In this document: in pieces, positions 25,415 through 33,978 of the stretch
Numbering within the stretch: the stretch's first letter is position 1
Layout: each line of letters opens with the position of its first letter
DNA from: Bacteroidales bacterium UBA6192
GTDB lineage: Bacteria > Bacteroidota > Bacteroidia > Bacteroidales > F082
Assembly (NCBI GenBank): GCA_002422725.1
Contig: DITE01000040.1
Span: forward strand, 8,053-52,549
DNA: 44,497 nt
Direction of reading: 5' to 3'
Program-made: the position numbers and the translations under genes
The notes under the pieces: generated by a model
Told to the model about the DNA's origin: nothing
The model's database searches: none
What the model saw: the letters and a program-made list of their open reading frames with translations, nothing else

Positions 25415-26017
25415 TTAAATATCAAGGTTTAATTGGATGCCGGAACGAAAGCTTTTCCGGTGAAGAGGTGTCAGGCCAAGGGCTGCAATTGCCGTTTTGT
25501 GCTTCAGCGTTGGGTAACCTTTATTCTGCATCCAGTTGTATTCCGGAAAATGGATATGCAACTGCTGCATAAGTGAATCACGATGCGTTTTGGCAAGAAT
25601 AGATGCTGCAGCAATCGATCGGAATATGGCATCGCCTGCAACAAAACAACTGTGAGGGATACCGGGATAGGCATTAAACCGGTTACCATCGATTAGCAGA
25701 TGTTGCGGTTTAACTGCCAATTGGGTTATGGCACGGTGCATGGCCAGAAAAGATGCATTCAGTATATTGATCTGATCGATTTCTTCTGCTGACACTTCAC
25801 CCAAAGCCCATGCCAACGCATTTTCCTTTATTAGTGGTGCCAATTGCTCCCGTGTTTTTGCAGATAGCTTTTTGGAATCATTCAGGGCCGGATGATCAAA
25901 ACTATGGTCTAAAATCACGGCAGCAGCAACAACGGGTCCGGCAAGACAACCTCTGCCCGCTTCGTCGCAACCGGCTTCAATCAGATCAGCAAAAAAAAAC
26001 GGTTTAAGGTGGCTCAT
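25415..26017 (-). CDS. rnhB: Ribonuclease HII
   Basis: A 200-residue RNase HII that removes ribonucleotides and RNA primers from RNA-DNA hybrids. The signature AGCDEAGRGCLAGPV gives Asp18 and Glu19, followed by DSKKLS, LLIDGN (Asp110) and the SIAAASILAKTHRD segment with the fourth acidic residue. The ATG at 26017 overlaps the upstream stop (ATGA) and gives the normal family length; the longer frame to 26086 would lie inside the upstream gene and add residues without family similarity. Confidence 0.94.
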   Translation of the reverse strand: MSHLKPFFFADLIEAGCDEAGRGCLAGPVVAAAVILDHSFDHPALNDSKKLSAKTREQLAPLIKENALAWALGEVSAEEIDQINILNASFLAMHRAITQLAVKPQHLLIDGNRFNAYPGIPHSCFVAGDAIFRSIAAASILAKTHRDSLMQQLHIHFPEYNWMQNKGYPTLKHKTAIAALGLTPLHRKSFRSGIQLNLDI

Positions 26018-27000
26018 GACAACAATTCTTTGAAATGGCTGGCAAGAACCAGACAAACCAATAAAACAAGGAAAATCTGAGCCCACCTGAGTCGCTTTGC
26101 AAATGACAAATAATAAGACGTAAACACCGAAGGGATCAACATCAATAAGCCAACCGAACCTGCGCTACCCTTGTCAAGTCCCATACTCAAGATCAATACG
26201 ACGAAAACCAACCACAGCATGCTGATTCTTTTTCTCATACCAATACTGTTGTCACTCTCACTCCCTGCTGACCAATTCAAAGCCATAAAAAACATGATCA
26301 GAATCAGGCCATAAACAGCCCATTCAAGCAGCCCAAGTGCTGGCAAATGAAAGCCAAATCCCACAACGATGCGACTTAGTTCCTGAAATCTGAGCAACAG
26401 TTCATCCACCAGAAAATAATAGGTTGCCAAAAAGAATAAGGGGGCAAAAAACCCAATTAAAGGGACAATCCATTCCCTGACTGAGCTTACCCGGGTGATG
26501 ATCAGTGCACCATACACAGCAATAAACAATACGATAAAAGGAAAATAAAACAGTGCTGATAGCCCGGCAAAAAATGATGCGTGAAAAATGGTCATTGTTG
26601 CATTTTTACTGCTGTATAATTGTAACAAACTATGTAAAGCACCTAAAACAAAAGGCAAGCCAGTCAAAAATGGAGTAAAGGCAGTAAGATGCGGTGAATG
26701 GGCTTGATACACGACAAAGACAAGCATGGCAACTGAGCCGGTTCTTAGTTGAAGTTGGTTGTTGGACAAGATTGCATTAAAGAAAAATGCCAGTATATAC
26801 ACGATGAAGAAAGACAAAATACTTGCCAGAAGCGGAAAAGGGGCAATCAGATTTGCCAACAAAACATAAAGTGGGTTGAATCCGGGATAAACCAACACCT
26901 CCGGAGCGGAAAAAAAGACAGGCATCCAGATAATAAGTGAAATAATAAGCACTGTGACATATTGAGAAAAAAAACCGGATCTGAAAAACCTGATAATCAT
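26014..27000 (-). CDS. Polytopic membrane protein, possibly DUF6427-like
   Basis: A 328-residue protein with about 9-10 hydrophobic segments and short loops, starting MIIRFFRSGFFSQYVTVLII. No enzymatic motif is seen. It resembles in length and layout the uncharacterised Bacteroidetes membrane family DUF6427; that assignment is tentative. It is translationally coupled to rnhB and follows purD by 57 bases, so it is probably expressed with both. Confidence 0.6.
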   Translation of the reverse strand: MIIRFFRSGFFSQYVTVLIISLIIWMPVFFSAPEVLVYPGFNPLYVLLANLIAPFPLLASILSFFIVYILAFFFNAILSNNQLQLRTGSVAMLVFVVYQAHSPHLTAFTPFLTGLPFVLGALHSLLQLYSSKNATMTIFHASFFAGLSALFYFPFIVLFIAVYGALIITRVSSVREWIVPLIGFFAPLFFLATYYFLVDELLLRFQELSRIVVGFGFHLPALGLLEWAVYGLILIMFFMALNWSAGSESDNSIGMRKRISMLWLVFVVLILSMGLDKGSAGSVGLLMLIPSVFTSYYLSFAKRLRWAQIFLVLLVCLVLASHFKELLS

Positions 27001-27057
27001 ACTATTATTTATTCGTTTTTTTCAAAGCAATCATGACAGAATTACAAATGCAGGAAT

Positions 27058-28359
27058 TTACTTTGGCCTGTAATTCATCAGGTCGAGTCCGATATCATTG
27101 CGATAATAAGCTGATTCAAAACGGATTCTTGCCGCATTTTCGTATGCTTTTTTCCTTGCCTCGAACAAGCCGTAGTCCAACGAAGTGATTGTCAGCACTC
27201 TTCCACCAGTAGTTTTTACATCACCTGTTGCAACATCAGTGCCTGTTCCGGCATGAAAAACAACACAATCGTGCAATCCTTCGAGTCCAGTAATTTTTTT
27301 TCCTTTTATAAAATCCCCCGGATAGCCCCCTGATGCAAGAACTATGGTCACGGCATACCGATCATCGGATTCCAGATTCTGAAGGGCCAGATTACCCTTG
27401 CCAACGGCTTCAAACAAGGGAACAATATCTGATTTTATCCGTGGCAGAACACACTCCGCTTCCGGATCACCTAATCGCACATTGTATTCGATCACAAAAG
27501 GTTCGCCTTTAACCAGCATCAGCCCAAGGAAAATAAACCCTTTAAAGAGGATGCCTTCCTGTTGCAATCCGTGAATGGTTGGCTTAATAACCCTTTCCTC
27601 AACCTTCTGCATAAACTTGCTATCGGCAAAAACAACAGGCGAAACAGCCCCCATTCCTCCGGTATTCAGTCCGGTGTCGCCATCGCCAATGCGCTTATAA
27701 TCCTTTGCTGGCGGAAGAACCTTATAGTTGTTTCCATCTGTCAGCACAAAGACTGAAACTTCAACGCCCTCCAAAAATTCCTCAATGACAACTTTTCTCG
27801 ATGCTTTCCCGAATTTTCCGCCGATCATATCATTCAATTCCCTGACAGCTTCTTCAATATCTTGTATGATTAACACGCCTTTTCCTGCTGCAAGTCCGTC
27901 AGCCTTCAGCACATAAGGGTTTCCAACAGTCATTTTTCGGAGAAATGCTTCGCCTTCACGCAGGTTCTCCGGATACACGGTGAAAGATGCTGCTGTTGGG
28001 ATACCGTACTTTTGCATGAAGTCTTTTGCAAAGGCTTTGCTGCCTTCAAGCTGAGCTCCTGCACGAACCGGTCCGATAACCGTTATTGGCTTCAAACTGG
28101 GGTCTTCCTGAAAAAAATCAGCAATACCCTCCACCAACGGAACTTCAGGACCAACTACAACCATTCCGATCCCATTTTCGATGCAGGCTATACGTATTTG
28201 TTCGAAATCGGTAACATCAATGGGCAGATTCGTGCCAAACTGGCTGGTGCCCGCATTACCGGGTGCAATAAACAATTTCCCCACCAGCTTACTCTGTCTG
28301 ATTTTCCATGCAAATGCATGTTCGCGGCCACCTGAACCGAGGATGAGAATATTTAACAT
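27058..28359 (-). CDS. purD: Phosphoribosylamine-glycine ligase (GAR synthetase)
   Basis: A 433-residue ATP-grasp enzyme of purine synthesis, joining phosphoribosylamine and glycine. It opens with MLNILILGSGGREHAFAW and shows GPEVPLVEGIADFF, the ATP-grasp segment VLKADGLAAGKGV, and EYNVRLGDPEAE with the metal-binding Glu/Asn. The ATG at 28359 fits the family; the frame extends to 28407 but the extra 16 residues overlap the end of the glycosyltransferase gene and have no family counterpart. Confidence 0.96.
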   Translation of the reverse strand: MLNILILGSGGREHAFAWKIRQSKLVGKLFIAPGNAGTSQFGTNLPIDVTDFEQIRIACIENGIGMVVVGPEVPLVEGIADFFQEDPSLKPITVIGPVRAGAQLEGSKAFAKDFMQKYGIPTAASFTVYPENLREGEAFLRKMTVGNPYVLKADGLAAGKGVLIIQDIEEAVRELNDMIGGKFGKASRKVVIEEFLEGVEVSVFVLTDGNNYKVLPPAKDYKRIGDGDTGLNTGGMGAVSPVVFADSKFMQKVEERVIKPTIHGLQQEGILFKGFIFLGLMLVKGEPFVIEYNVRLGDPEAECVLPRIKSDIVPLFEAVGKGNLALQNLESDDRYAVTIVLASGGYPGDFIKGKKITGLEGLHDCVVFHAGTGTDVATGDVKTTGGRVLTITSLDYGLFEARKKAYENAARIRFESAYYRNDIGLDLMNYRPK

Positions 28360-28370
28360 GTTATACTGTT

Positions 28371-29510
28371 TTATTGTTGTTTCATTGACTTCTGAATACT
28401 TTCCCAAAGCCGGTCGGCAGTAATCTGCCAGCCAAAAAGTTCAGCCCTTTCAAATCCTTTAGTGATTAGCTTACTTCTGAGCTCATTATCAGTTGCCAGA
28501 CGTTGCATGGCATCGCTAATTGAGTTCACATCATACGGATCGATCAGCAGGGCTGCATCTCCGGCTACCTCGGGCATGGAAGTAACATTGGAAGTGATCA
28601 CCGGCACACCACTTCGGAAGGATTCAATTATGGGGATTCCAAAACCTTCAAAATAGGAAATGTACGTTGTGGCAAGCGCAGATGCTGTGACCCGGCACAA
28701 ATCGTCAATTCCCAGGCGGCCACAGAAATGGACTTTGTCTTTAAACTTCATTCCATCATAAGCTTCCCGGATGGGTTTGGTCCACCATTTTCGTTCCCCG
28801 ACAACCAACAGACGGATATCGGCAGCTGATGTTTCGCTGAACAGGTCAAAAGCCAGAAATAATCGCGCCAGATTTTTTCTTGGATGCAAGGATCCGACGA
28901 ACAGGAAATAGGGATGTCCCTCACTGAACTTCAACCTTGTCAGCTCAATCATCTCATCTGGTAATGGCTTAAACAATTCGTTTGCACCATTATACACCAC
29001 ATCGATTTTTTCGGCAGCAACCCCATATTGTGTCACAATATCAGCCCTGGAATACTCCGAAACAGTAGCAATCCGCATGGCCTTTTTGGCAAACCGGGGA
29101 AAGAAAAACCGATAGTATAACCGCACAAGCCAAGGAAGATCAGCCGGGAAATGTTCAAAGTTCAGATCGTGCATTACCGCAAGGGAGGCTGTTTTGGTGG
29201 AAAGTGACAAATATCCGTCAGGTGAAAGGAAAAGATCAGGATGAATTTCTCTCAGTTTCCTTGCCACCGCTATTTCAAACCAAAGGACGAACAAAACAGG
29301 ATGTCGGGCTTGCGGCCCGATAACTACAGGTGTCACATTGTTGGAGAAAATAAATTCCGGATCAGGCTCTCTATCGAAAAGAAAAAAGAAATCAACCTCA
29401 GGATGTTGTGTTGTAATCCGCTTTAAAGTTTCAAAAGTAAACCAACCAATGCCATCGAGCTTGTTTTTGATCAGTAATCGGGTGTTAACAGCTATTCTGG
29501 TTCTGCGCAT
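28371..29510 (-). CDS. GT4-family glycosyltransferase
   Basis: A 379-residue GT-B glycosyltransferase. The C-terminal donor-binding domain shows FLFVGSLHPRKNLARLF and the GT4 motif EGFGIPIIESFRSGVPVITS, whose Glu residues bind the nucleotide sugar, followed by EVAGDAALLIDPYD. The N-terminal segment RIAVNTRLL precedes an acceptor domain. It probably adds a sugar to a cell-surface glycan, in keeping with the flippase and ligase genes just across the divergent promoter region. The sugar is not predictable. It lies 11 bases upstream of purD in the same direction. Confidence 0.88.
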   Translation of the reverse strand: MRRTRIAVNTRLLIKNKLDGIGWFTFETLKRITTQHPEVDFFFLFDREPDPEFIFSNNVTPVVIGPQARHPVLFVLWFEIAVARKLREIHPDLFLSPDGYLSLSTKTASLAVMHDLNFEHFPADLPWLVRLYYRFFFPRFAKKAMRIATVSEYSRADIVTQYGVAAEKIDVVYNGANELFKPLPDEMIELTRLKFSEGHPYFLFVGSLHPRKNLARLFLAFDLFSETSAADIRLLVVGERKWWTKPIREAYDGMKFKDKVHFCGRLGIDDLCRVTASALATTYISYFEGFGIPIIESFRSGVPVITSNVTSMPEVAGDAALLIDPYDVNSISDAMQRLATDNELRSKLITKGFERAELFGWQITADRLWESIQKSMKQQ

Positions 29511-29543
29511 TACTTTTTAGTCGAAACCGAAATGAATAAGTCA

Positions 29544-29551
29544 TAACTTTG
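29544..29551 (+). promoter_or_regulatory. -7 element for the FkbM-flippase genes
   Basis: TAACTTTG is a full TAnnTTTG match. It overlaps the TTG that would extend the methyltransferase frame, so it supports the ATG at 29573 as start. No clear -33 TTG. Confidence 0.5.
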
Positions 29552-29572
29552 CTGCAAATATCAGAATATTTT

Positions 29573-30307
29573 ATGAAGTCGATGATAAAAAAGATGCTGC
29601 AACATACCCTTGGTTTTGAGCGCTATCTCTTTATTTTTTCGCTTTTTATCATCAAAACCCTCCGATGGAATAAAAACGAGCGCGACTTCATTCATTTCCT
29701 TCATATGATTCCGGATGGTGGTATTGTACTGGATATTGGAGCCAATATCGGCGTGATGTCGGTTTGGTTTGGAAAGAAACTTAAGCTGTCTGAAATATAT
29801 GCTTTTGAGCCTATACCGCAGAATGTAAAAACGTTAAAACGGGTTTTGCGGCATTTTAAAATTCAAAATGTGGCTGTGATTGAAAAAGCGGTAGGAAACA
29901 CCAATGGAACAGTTCAAATGGTTATGCCAGTGCTGGGAAAGGTAAAAATGCAGGGGTTAAGCCATGTGATGCACGAAACAATTACCGATTTTAACGAAGG
30001 CAACAGATATTCCGCCCCCATCATAACCATTGACAGTTTTGAAAACATCAACAAATCAGGCAAGACATTGACAGCAATTAAACTGGATGTTGAGAATTTT
30101 GAGTTTTATGTTTTAGAAGGAGCCAAAGAAACCATTCAAAAGCACCGTCCCCTAATTTATACCGAACTTTGGGAAAACAGCAACCGTAACAATTGTTTCA
30201 AATTTATCCGTGCCCAGGGTTACAAAGTTTGTGTTCTCGTTCAGCATGAATTGGTTGCATTTGATCCTTTGCAGCACACTACCCAGAACTTCTTTTTCGT
30301 ACCTTAG
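29573..30307 (+). CDS. FkbM-family methyltransferase
   Basis: A 244-residue SAM-dependent methyltransferase. Motif I is VLDIGANIGVMSVWFG, followed by IYAFEPIPQNVKTLKR, then a DSFEN segment and AIKLDVENFEFYVLEGA, all typical of FkbM proteins that O-methylate sugars or related hydroxyls. In polysaccharide loci such enzymes usually methylate a glycan residue. The ATG at 29573 is chosen because the upstream TTG at 29549 lies within the -7 element. The flippase ATG follows 22 bases after the stop. Confidence 0.85.
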   Translation: MKSMIKKMLQHTLGFERYLFIFSLFIIKTLRWNKNERDFIHFLHMIPDGGIVLDIGANIGVMSVWFGKKLKLSEIYAFEPIPQNVKTLKRVLRHFKIQNVAVIEKAVGNTNGTVQMVMPVLGKVKMQGLSHVMHETITDFNEGNRYSAPIITIDSFENINKSGKTLTAIKLDVENFEFYVLEGAKETIQKHRPLIYTELWENSNRNNCFKFIRAQGYKVCVLVQHELVAFDPLQHTTQNFFFVP

Positions 30308-30329
30308 CAGCCGCGATCAATACTTCGCT

Positions 30330-31826
30330 ATGCAAAACAGAATTGTCAAAAACCTGGCACTGCTTCTTTTCCTCAATCTGCTGATAAAGCCATTCTGGAT
30401 ACTTGGAATCGACCGCACGGTTCAAAATGAGGTTGGGGAGGTGATGTTCGGCTTATATTTTTCGATTTTTAATTTTTCCTATCTCTTTTATATTCTGCTT
30501 GATCTTGGCATCACAAATTTCAACAACCGCAACATTGCTCAGAACAATCAGCTGCTGAGTAAACACTTTTCGGGTATTGCTGTGATGAAACTCCTACTGG
30601 GCTTGCTTTATGCTATGGTCGTCTTCGTAGTTGCCATTTTGTATGGTTTTAGGGGCTATCAGCTACATCTGCTTGGATGGGTAGCGTTTAACCAGATCCT
30701 ACTTTCATTTATCCTTTATATCAGATCAAACATTTCGGGCTTATTGCTATTCAAAACAGATAGTTTACTTTCTGTCCTCGACCGCTTACTCATGATCTTC
30801 ATCTGTGGTTTTCTACTTTGGTCGGGTTTTGTTGACAAGCCATTTCAACTCATTTGGTTCGTTTATGCCCAAACCGCTGCCTTTATCATCACACTGATCA
30901 CGGCTTTTGCACTATTAATACCGCATTTAAAAGTCATTAGCTTTAGTTTTAACTGGCCTTTCATGGTGATGATTATCCGAAGAAGCCTGCCTTTTGCTTT
31001 TCTTGTTCTGCTCATGAGTTTCTATAGCCGTATCGAGCCTGTGTTGCTTGCACGAATGCTCCCCGATCAGTCCGGATTGCACCAGGCCGGCATATATGCC
31101 CAGTCATTCCGTTTGCTCGATGCCGGCAATAATATCGCTTTGTTGTTCTCTGTCATATTGCTGCCCATGTTTTCGACCATGATCAAGAAAAAAGAACCGG
31201 TTAAAGGACTTGTTAAAATCTGCTTTACTTTGATCCTGCTCATGTCGGTAACAGTTTCAACTGGAGCATTATTCTACAGTCAGGAACTCATGGAACTGCT
31301 GTATGGTTTGAGAGACGGTGAAAATACCATTGATTTTAACCTGAGAATCCGCGAAGCATCAGCAGTTTTCAGCATCCTTATGGGTAGTTTTATTGCCATT
31401 TCATCTACCTATATATTCGGAACATTGCTTACCGCCAACGGAAGTTTAGGCAAACTGAACTTGATAGCCGGCTCAGGGGTGATCATCAATCTTACGTTGA
31501 ATTTCATTCTCATACCACTTTATAAAGCTGAAGGAGCAGCAATCGCAAGCCTGAGTGCACAAAGCATAACCGCAATCCTTCAGTATTTTCTTGCAAAAAA
31601 ATTATTTTCCTTACATTTCGGTTATCCATTCTGGCTTAGGATTGTTTCGTTTACTATCATTTCAATGGTTAGTCTGTATTTCTCTGAATTTCTGTCAAAT
31701 AACTGGATTTTCAATCTCCTTATGGCAACTTTATTCAATATGACTGCATCCGTTTGGCTGGGACTCATTCAACTTCGCGAAATAAGCCGCTTGTTTTTAA
31801 CTGTATCGCGAAACAAAAAGGACTAA
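30330..31826 (+). CDS. Wzx-like polysaccharide flippase
   Basis: A 498-residue protein with about 12-14 membrane segments, of the oligosaccharide flippase (MVF/MOP) group that moves lipid-linked repeat units across the inner membrane. It opens MQNRIVKNLALLLFLNLLIKP and contains the typical PFAFLVLLMSFYSRIEPVLLAR helix near the middle and a second set of helices from about 350. The ATG at 30330 is preferred; an open frame back to 30210 lies inside the methyltransferase gene in another frame. Part of the surface-polysaccharide set with the Wzz pair and ligase. Confidence 0.82.
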   Translation: MQNRIVKNLALLLFLNLLIKPFWILGIDRTVQNEVGEVMFGLYFSIFNFSYLFYILLDLGITNFNNRNIAQNNQLLSKHFSGIAVMKLLLGLLYAMVVFVVAILYGFRGYQLHLLGWVAFNQILLSFILYIRSNISGLLLFKTDSLLSVLDRLLMIFICGFLLWSGFVDKPFQLIWFVYAQTAAFIITLITAFALLIPHLKVISFSFNWPFMVMIIRRSLPFAFLVLLMSFYSRIEPVLLARMLPDQSGLHQAGIYAQSFRLLDAGNNIALLFSVILLPMFSTMIKKKEPVKGLVKICFTLILLMSVTVSTGALFYSQELMELLYGLRDGENTIDFNLRIREASAVFSILMGSFIAISSTYIFGTLLTANGSLGKLNLIAGSGVIINLTLNFILIPLYKAEGAAIASLSAQSITAILQYFLAKKLFSLHFGYPFWLRIVSFTIISMVSLYFSEFLSNNWIFNLLMATLFNMTASVWLGLIQLREISRLFLTVSRNKKD

Positions 31827-31846
31827 GCGATTTCTCAATTAGATAG

Positions 31847-31875
31847 TTGCAGCGTTAATTAATTTTCTAATTTTG
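31847..31875 (+). promoter_or_regulatory. Promoter for the Wzz-ligase genes
   Basis: TTG at 31847-31849, an 18-base spacer and TAATTTTG at 31868-31875 match the Bacteroidetes pattern fully. The ATG follows 16 bases later. Confidence 0.6.
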
Positions 31876-31891
31876 GGCACTTATAATTTCG

Positions 31892-32929
31892 ATGGCCATG
31901 CACAATACGAAAACCGGGGATATTGATACAAAATCGTTGTTGCATCTGATGCAGCATTACAAAAAACCACTTCTAATCATTCTTGCTGCAACAATAGTGT
32001 TATCATACATTTTTACCCTGCCATTTTTTATTACCCCTTTATACAAATCAACAGTTGTTTTATACCCCACATCAAGCAATTCTATCTCCAAACTACTATT
32101 AAGCACCACCTTTAATTCGACAAAAGACATACTGGAATTTGGTGAGGATGAACAAACAGAAAGGATGCTTCAAATCCTCAGCTCCAATAAAATACGCGAC
32201 AGGATTGTTGAGAAATACGATCTTTTTAACCATTACAACATAAGTGAAAACAGCAATTTCAGGTTAACGAGACTTTTCCGTGAGTATGAAAGTAAAATCA
32301 GATTTCGCAGGACCGAATACATGGCAGTGAAAATATCTGTGCTTGACAAAGACGCACAGATGGCTGCCGACATTGCGAATGACATTGCCGAAATGTTCGA
32401 CTCTACCATGAACACCATGCAAAAGGATGTGGCTCGCAGGGCATTTCAGATTGTTGAAAACGAGTATCTTAAACTCAGACAGGAAGTGTCTGCTATGGAA
32501 GATTCACTGAATGTGCTGAGGCGAAAAGGTGTGCATGATTATGAAAGTCAGGCAGAAATGATAAATCAGCAGTTAGCCATTGAATTGGCCAGAGGCAATA
32601 AAGAAGGTGTTAAACGACTTCAGGATCAACTCGATATTCTGGCGAAGTACGGAGGCCCATATGTTTCGATTCGCGATATGCTTGAACATGAGCGAAAACA
32701 ACTATCCCAATTAAAAGCCAAATATGAGGAGGCGAAAGTTGACGCAACAGAAAATCTTCCGCATAAATTTGTTGTTACTAACGCCTATCCCGCTGAACGT
32801 AAGTCGCAACCAATCAGATGGCTTATTACTGCCATTGCACTTTTTTCGACCTTTTTTATGTCAATTCTTGTTTTGATCTTTATTGACAGATTTTCACTCA
32901 ACGTAAAAAAAAAACCTCAATCAGACTGA
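31892..32929 (+). CDS. Wzz-like polysaccharide copolymerase, copy 1
   Basis: A 345-residue chain-length determinant. A membrane helix at about 25-47 ends in FFITPLYKSTVVLYPTS, the usual Wzz start. A long periplasmic, partly coiled-coil region follows (notably 150-270), and a second helix near 303-325 comes after the Pro-containing stretch PAERKSQPIRW. There is no cytoplasmic tyrosine-kinase domain. Such proteins set the length of the polymer made by Wzy. An internal ATG at 31898 is an alternative start. A second, related gene follows 68 bases later. Confidence 0.82.
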   Translation: MAMHNTKTGDIDTKSLLHLMQHYKKPLLIILAATIVLSYIFTLPFFITPLYKSTVVLYPTSSNSISKLLLSTTFNSTKDILEFGEDEQTERMLQILSSNKIRDRIVEKYDLFNHYNISENSNFRLTRLFREYESKIRFRRTEYMAVKISVLDKDAQMAADIANDIAEMFDSTMNTMQKDVARRAFQIVENEYLKLRQEVSAMEDSLNVLRRKGVHDYESQAEMINQQLAIELARGNKEGVKRLQDQLDILAKYGGPYVSIRDMLEHERKQLSQLKAKYEEAKVDATENLPHKFVVTNAYPAERKSQPIRWLITAIALFSTFFMSILVLIFIDRFSLNVKKKPQSD

Positions 32930-32997
32930 AACTCCCGGCATTCAAGTTATTTCAACATAAAGAACCAAACAATAAAAAACAGTATAACACCAAAATC

Positions 32998-33966
32998 ATG
33001 GACAATTATTTCAACAATACGGCCATTGTCAGGTTGGTTATCAAATGGAAAGTACACCTGGCAGTGATTACTGTAATAGCAGCTGTTTTGGGAGCTATAT
33101 TCTCCGGACCTTACTTTATTACGCCTCAATACAAATCCGAAGCGGTAGTGTATCCGGCCAATATAGACAGCTACTCTGAAGAAAGCTCGACCGAACAGAT
33201 GCTGCAACTATTGCAATCGCAGGATATCACTGATTCAATGATCAGAATTTTTAACCTTGCCGAACATTACAAAATTAATCCCGAATACAAGTATTATAAA
33301 ACAGCCATCTTACAGGAGTATCGTCAGAATGTTAAAATCAGTAAAACCCCTTACGAAGCCATCAGCATTAATGTAAAAGACAAAGATCCTTTCAGGGCTT
33401 CACAAATGGCTGAGGAAATCCTGCGGTTATATGATGTTAAAGTATCCAATCTGCATAAAGGAAAATACCGGGAAGTAGTTGAAATGTATAATAGTCAGTT
33501 AAACCTCAAAAGACAACTAATTGATTCACTGCAGCAAAGATTATATATACTGGGAACCGAATATGGGTTGGTTGATTACACGATGCAATCACAGGAAATT
33601 ATGCGGGGTTATTTGCGTACCGTATTTGGAAACAATGCCTCAAGCATCAATTCAGGTGGTGTGAACGAATTAAAAAAGAACATCGAGCAAAAGGGTGGTG
33701 AACTCCTTGTTGTTGTCGAAATGTTGCAGAATGAAGCACGCACCTATGTTGACGGTAAGGTTGAATATGAGATGGCAATCAGGTTTCTGAATGCAAAAAT
33801 GACCTATTCCAACATCATTTCTTATCCTTTTCCTGCCGACAAAAAAGCGTTTCCGGTGCGTTGGATAATTGTTGTGATTTCAATGCTGGCTTCTTTTACA
33901 CTTTCAATGCTGGTAATTTTCGTGATCGAAAACAGGCATGCCTTTTACCAGACCCACAAATCCTAA
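32998..33966 (+). CDS. Wzz-like polysaccharide copolymerase, copy 2
   Basis: A 322-residue paralog of the preceding gene with the same layout: helix about 17-41 followed by YFITPQYKSEAVVYPAN, the shared block STEQMLQLLQSQDI, a coiled periplasmic part, then FPADKKAFPVRW before a final helix. Sequence identity with copy 1 is partial, so this is an old duplication rather than a recent copy. No kinase domain. The two may form a mixed ring or give different chain lengths. Confidence 0.8.
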   Translation: MDNYFNNTAIVRLVIKWKVHLAVITVIAAVLGAIFSGPYFITPQYKSEAVVYPANIDSYSEESSTEQMLQLLQSQDITDSMIRIFNLAEHYKINPEYKYYKTAILQEYRQNVKISKTPYEAISINVKDKDPFRASQMAEEILRLYDVKVSNLHKGKYREVVEMYNSQLNLKRQLIDSLQQRLYILGTEYGLVDYTMQSQEIMRGYLRTVFGNNASSINSGGVNELKKNIEQKGGELLVVVEMLQNEARTYVDGKVEYEMAIRFLNAKMTYSNIISYPFPADKKAFPVRWIIVVISMLASFTLSMLVIFVIENRHAFYQTHKS

Positions 33967-33978
33967 TTCACACCTGAT

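Noticed and set aside
28360..28407. 16-residue N-terminal extension of purD
   Set aside because: It overlaps the end of the glycosyltransferase gene and the ATG at 28359 gives the standard family N-terminus.
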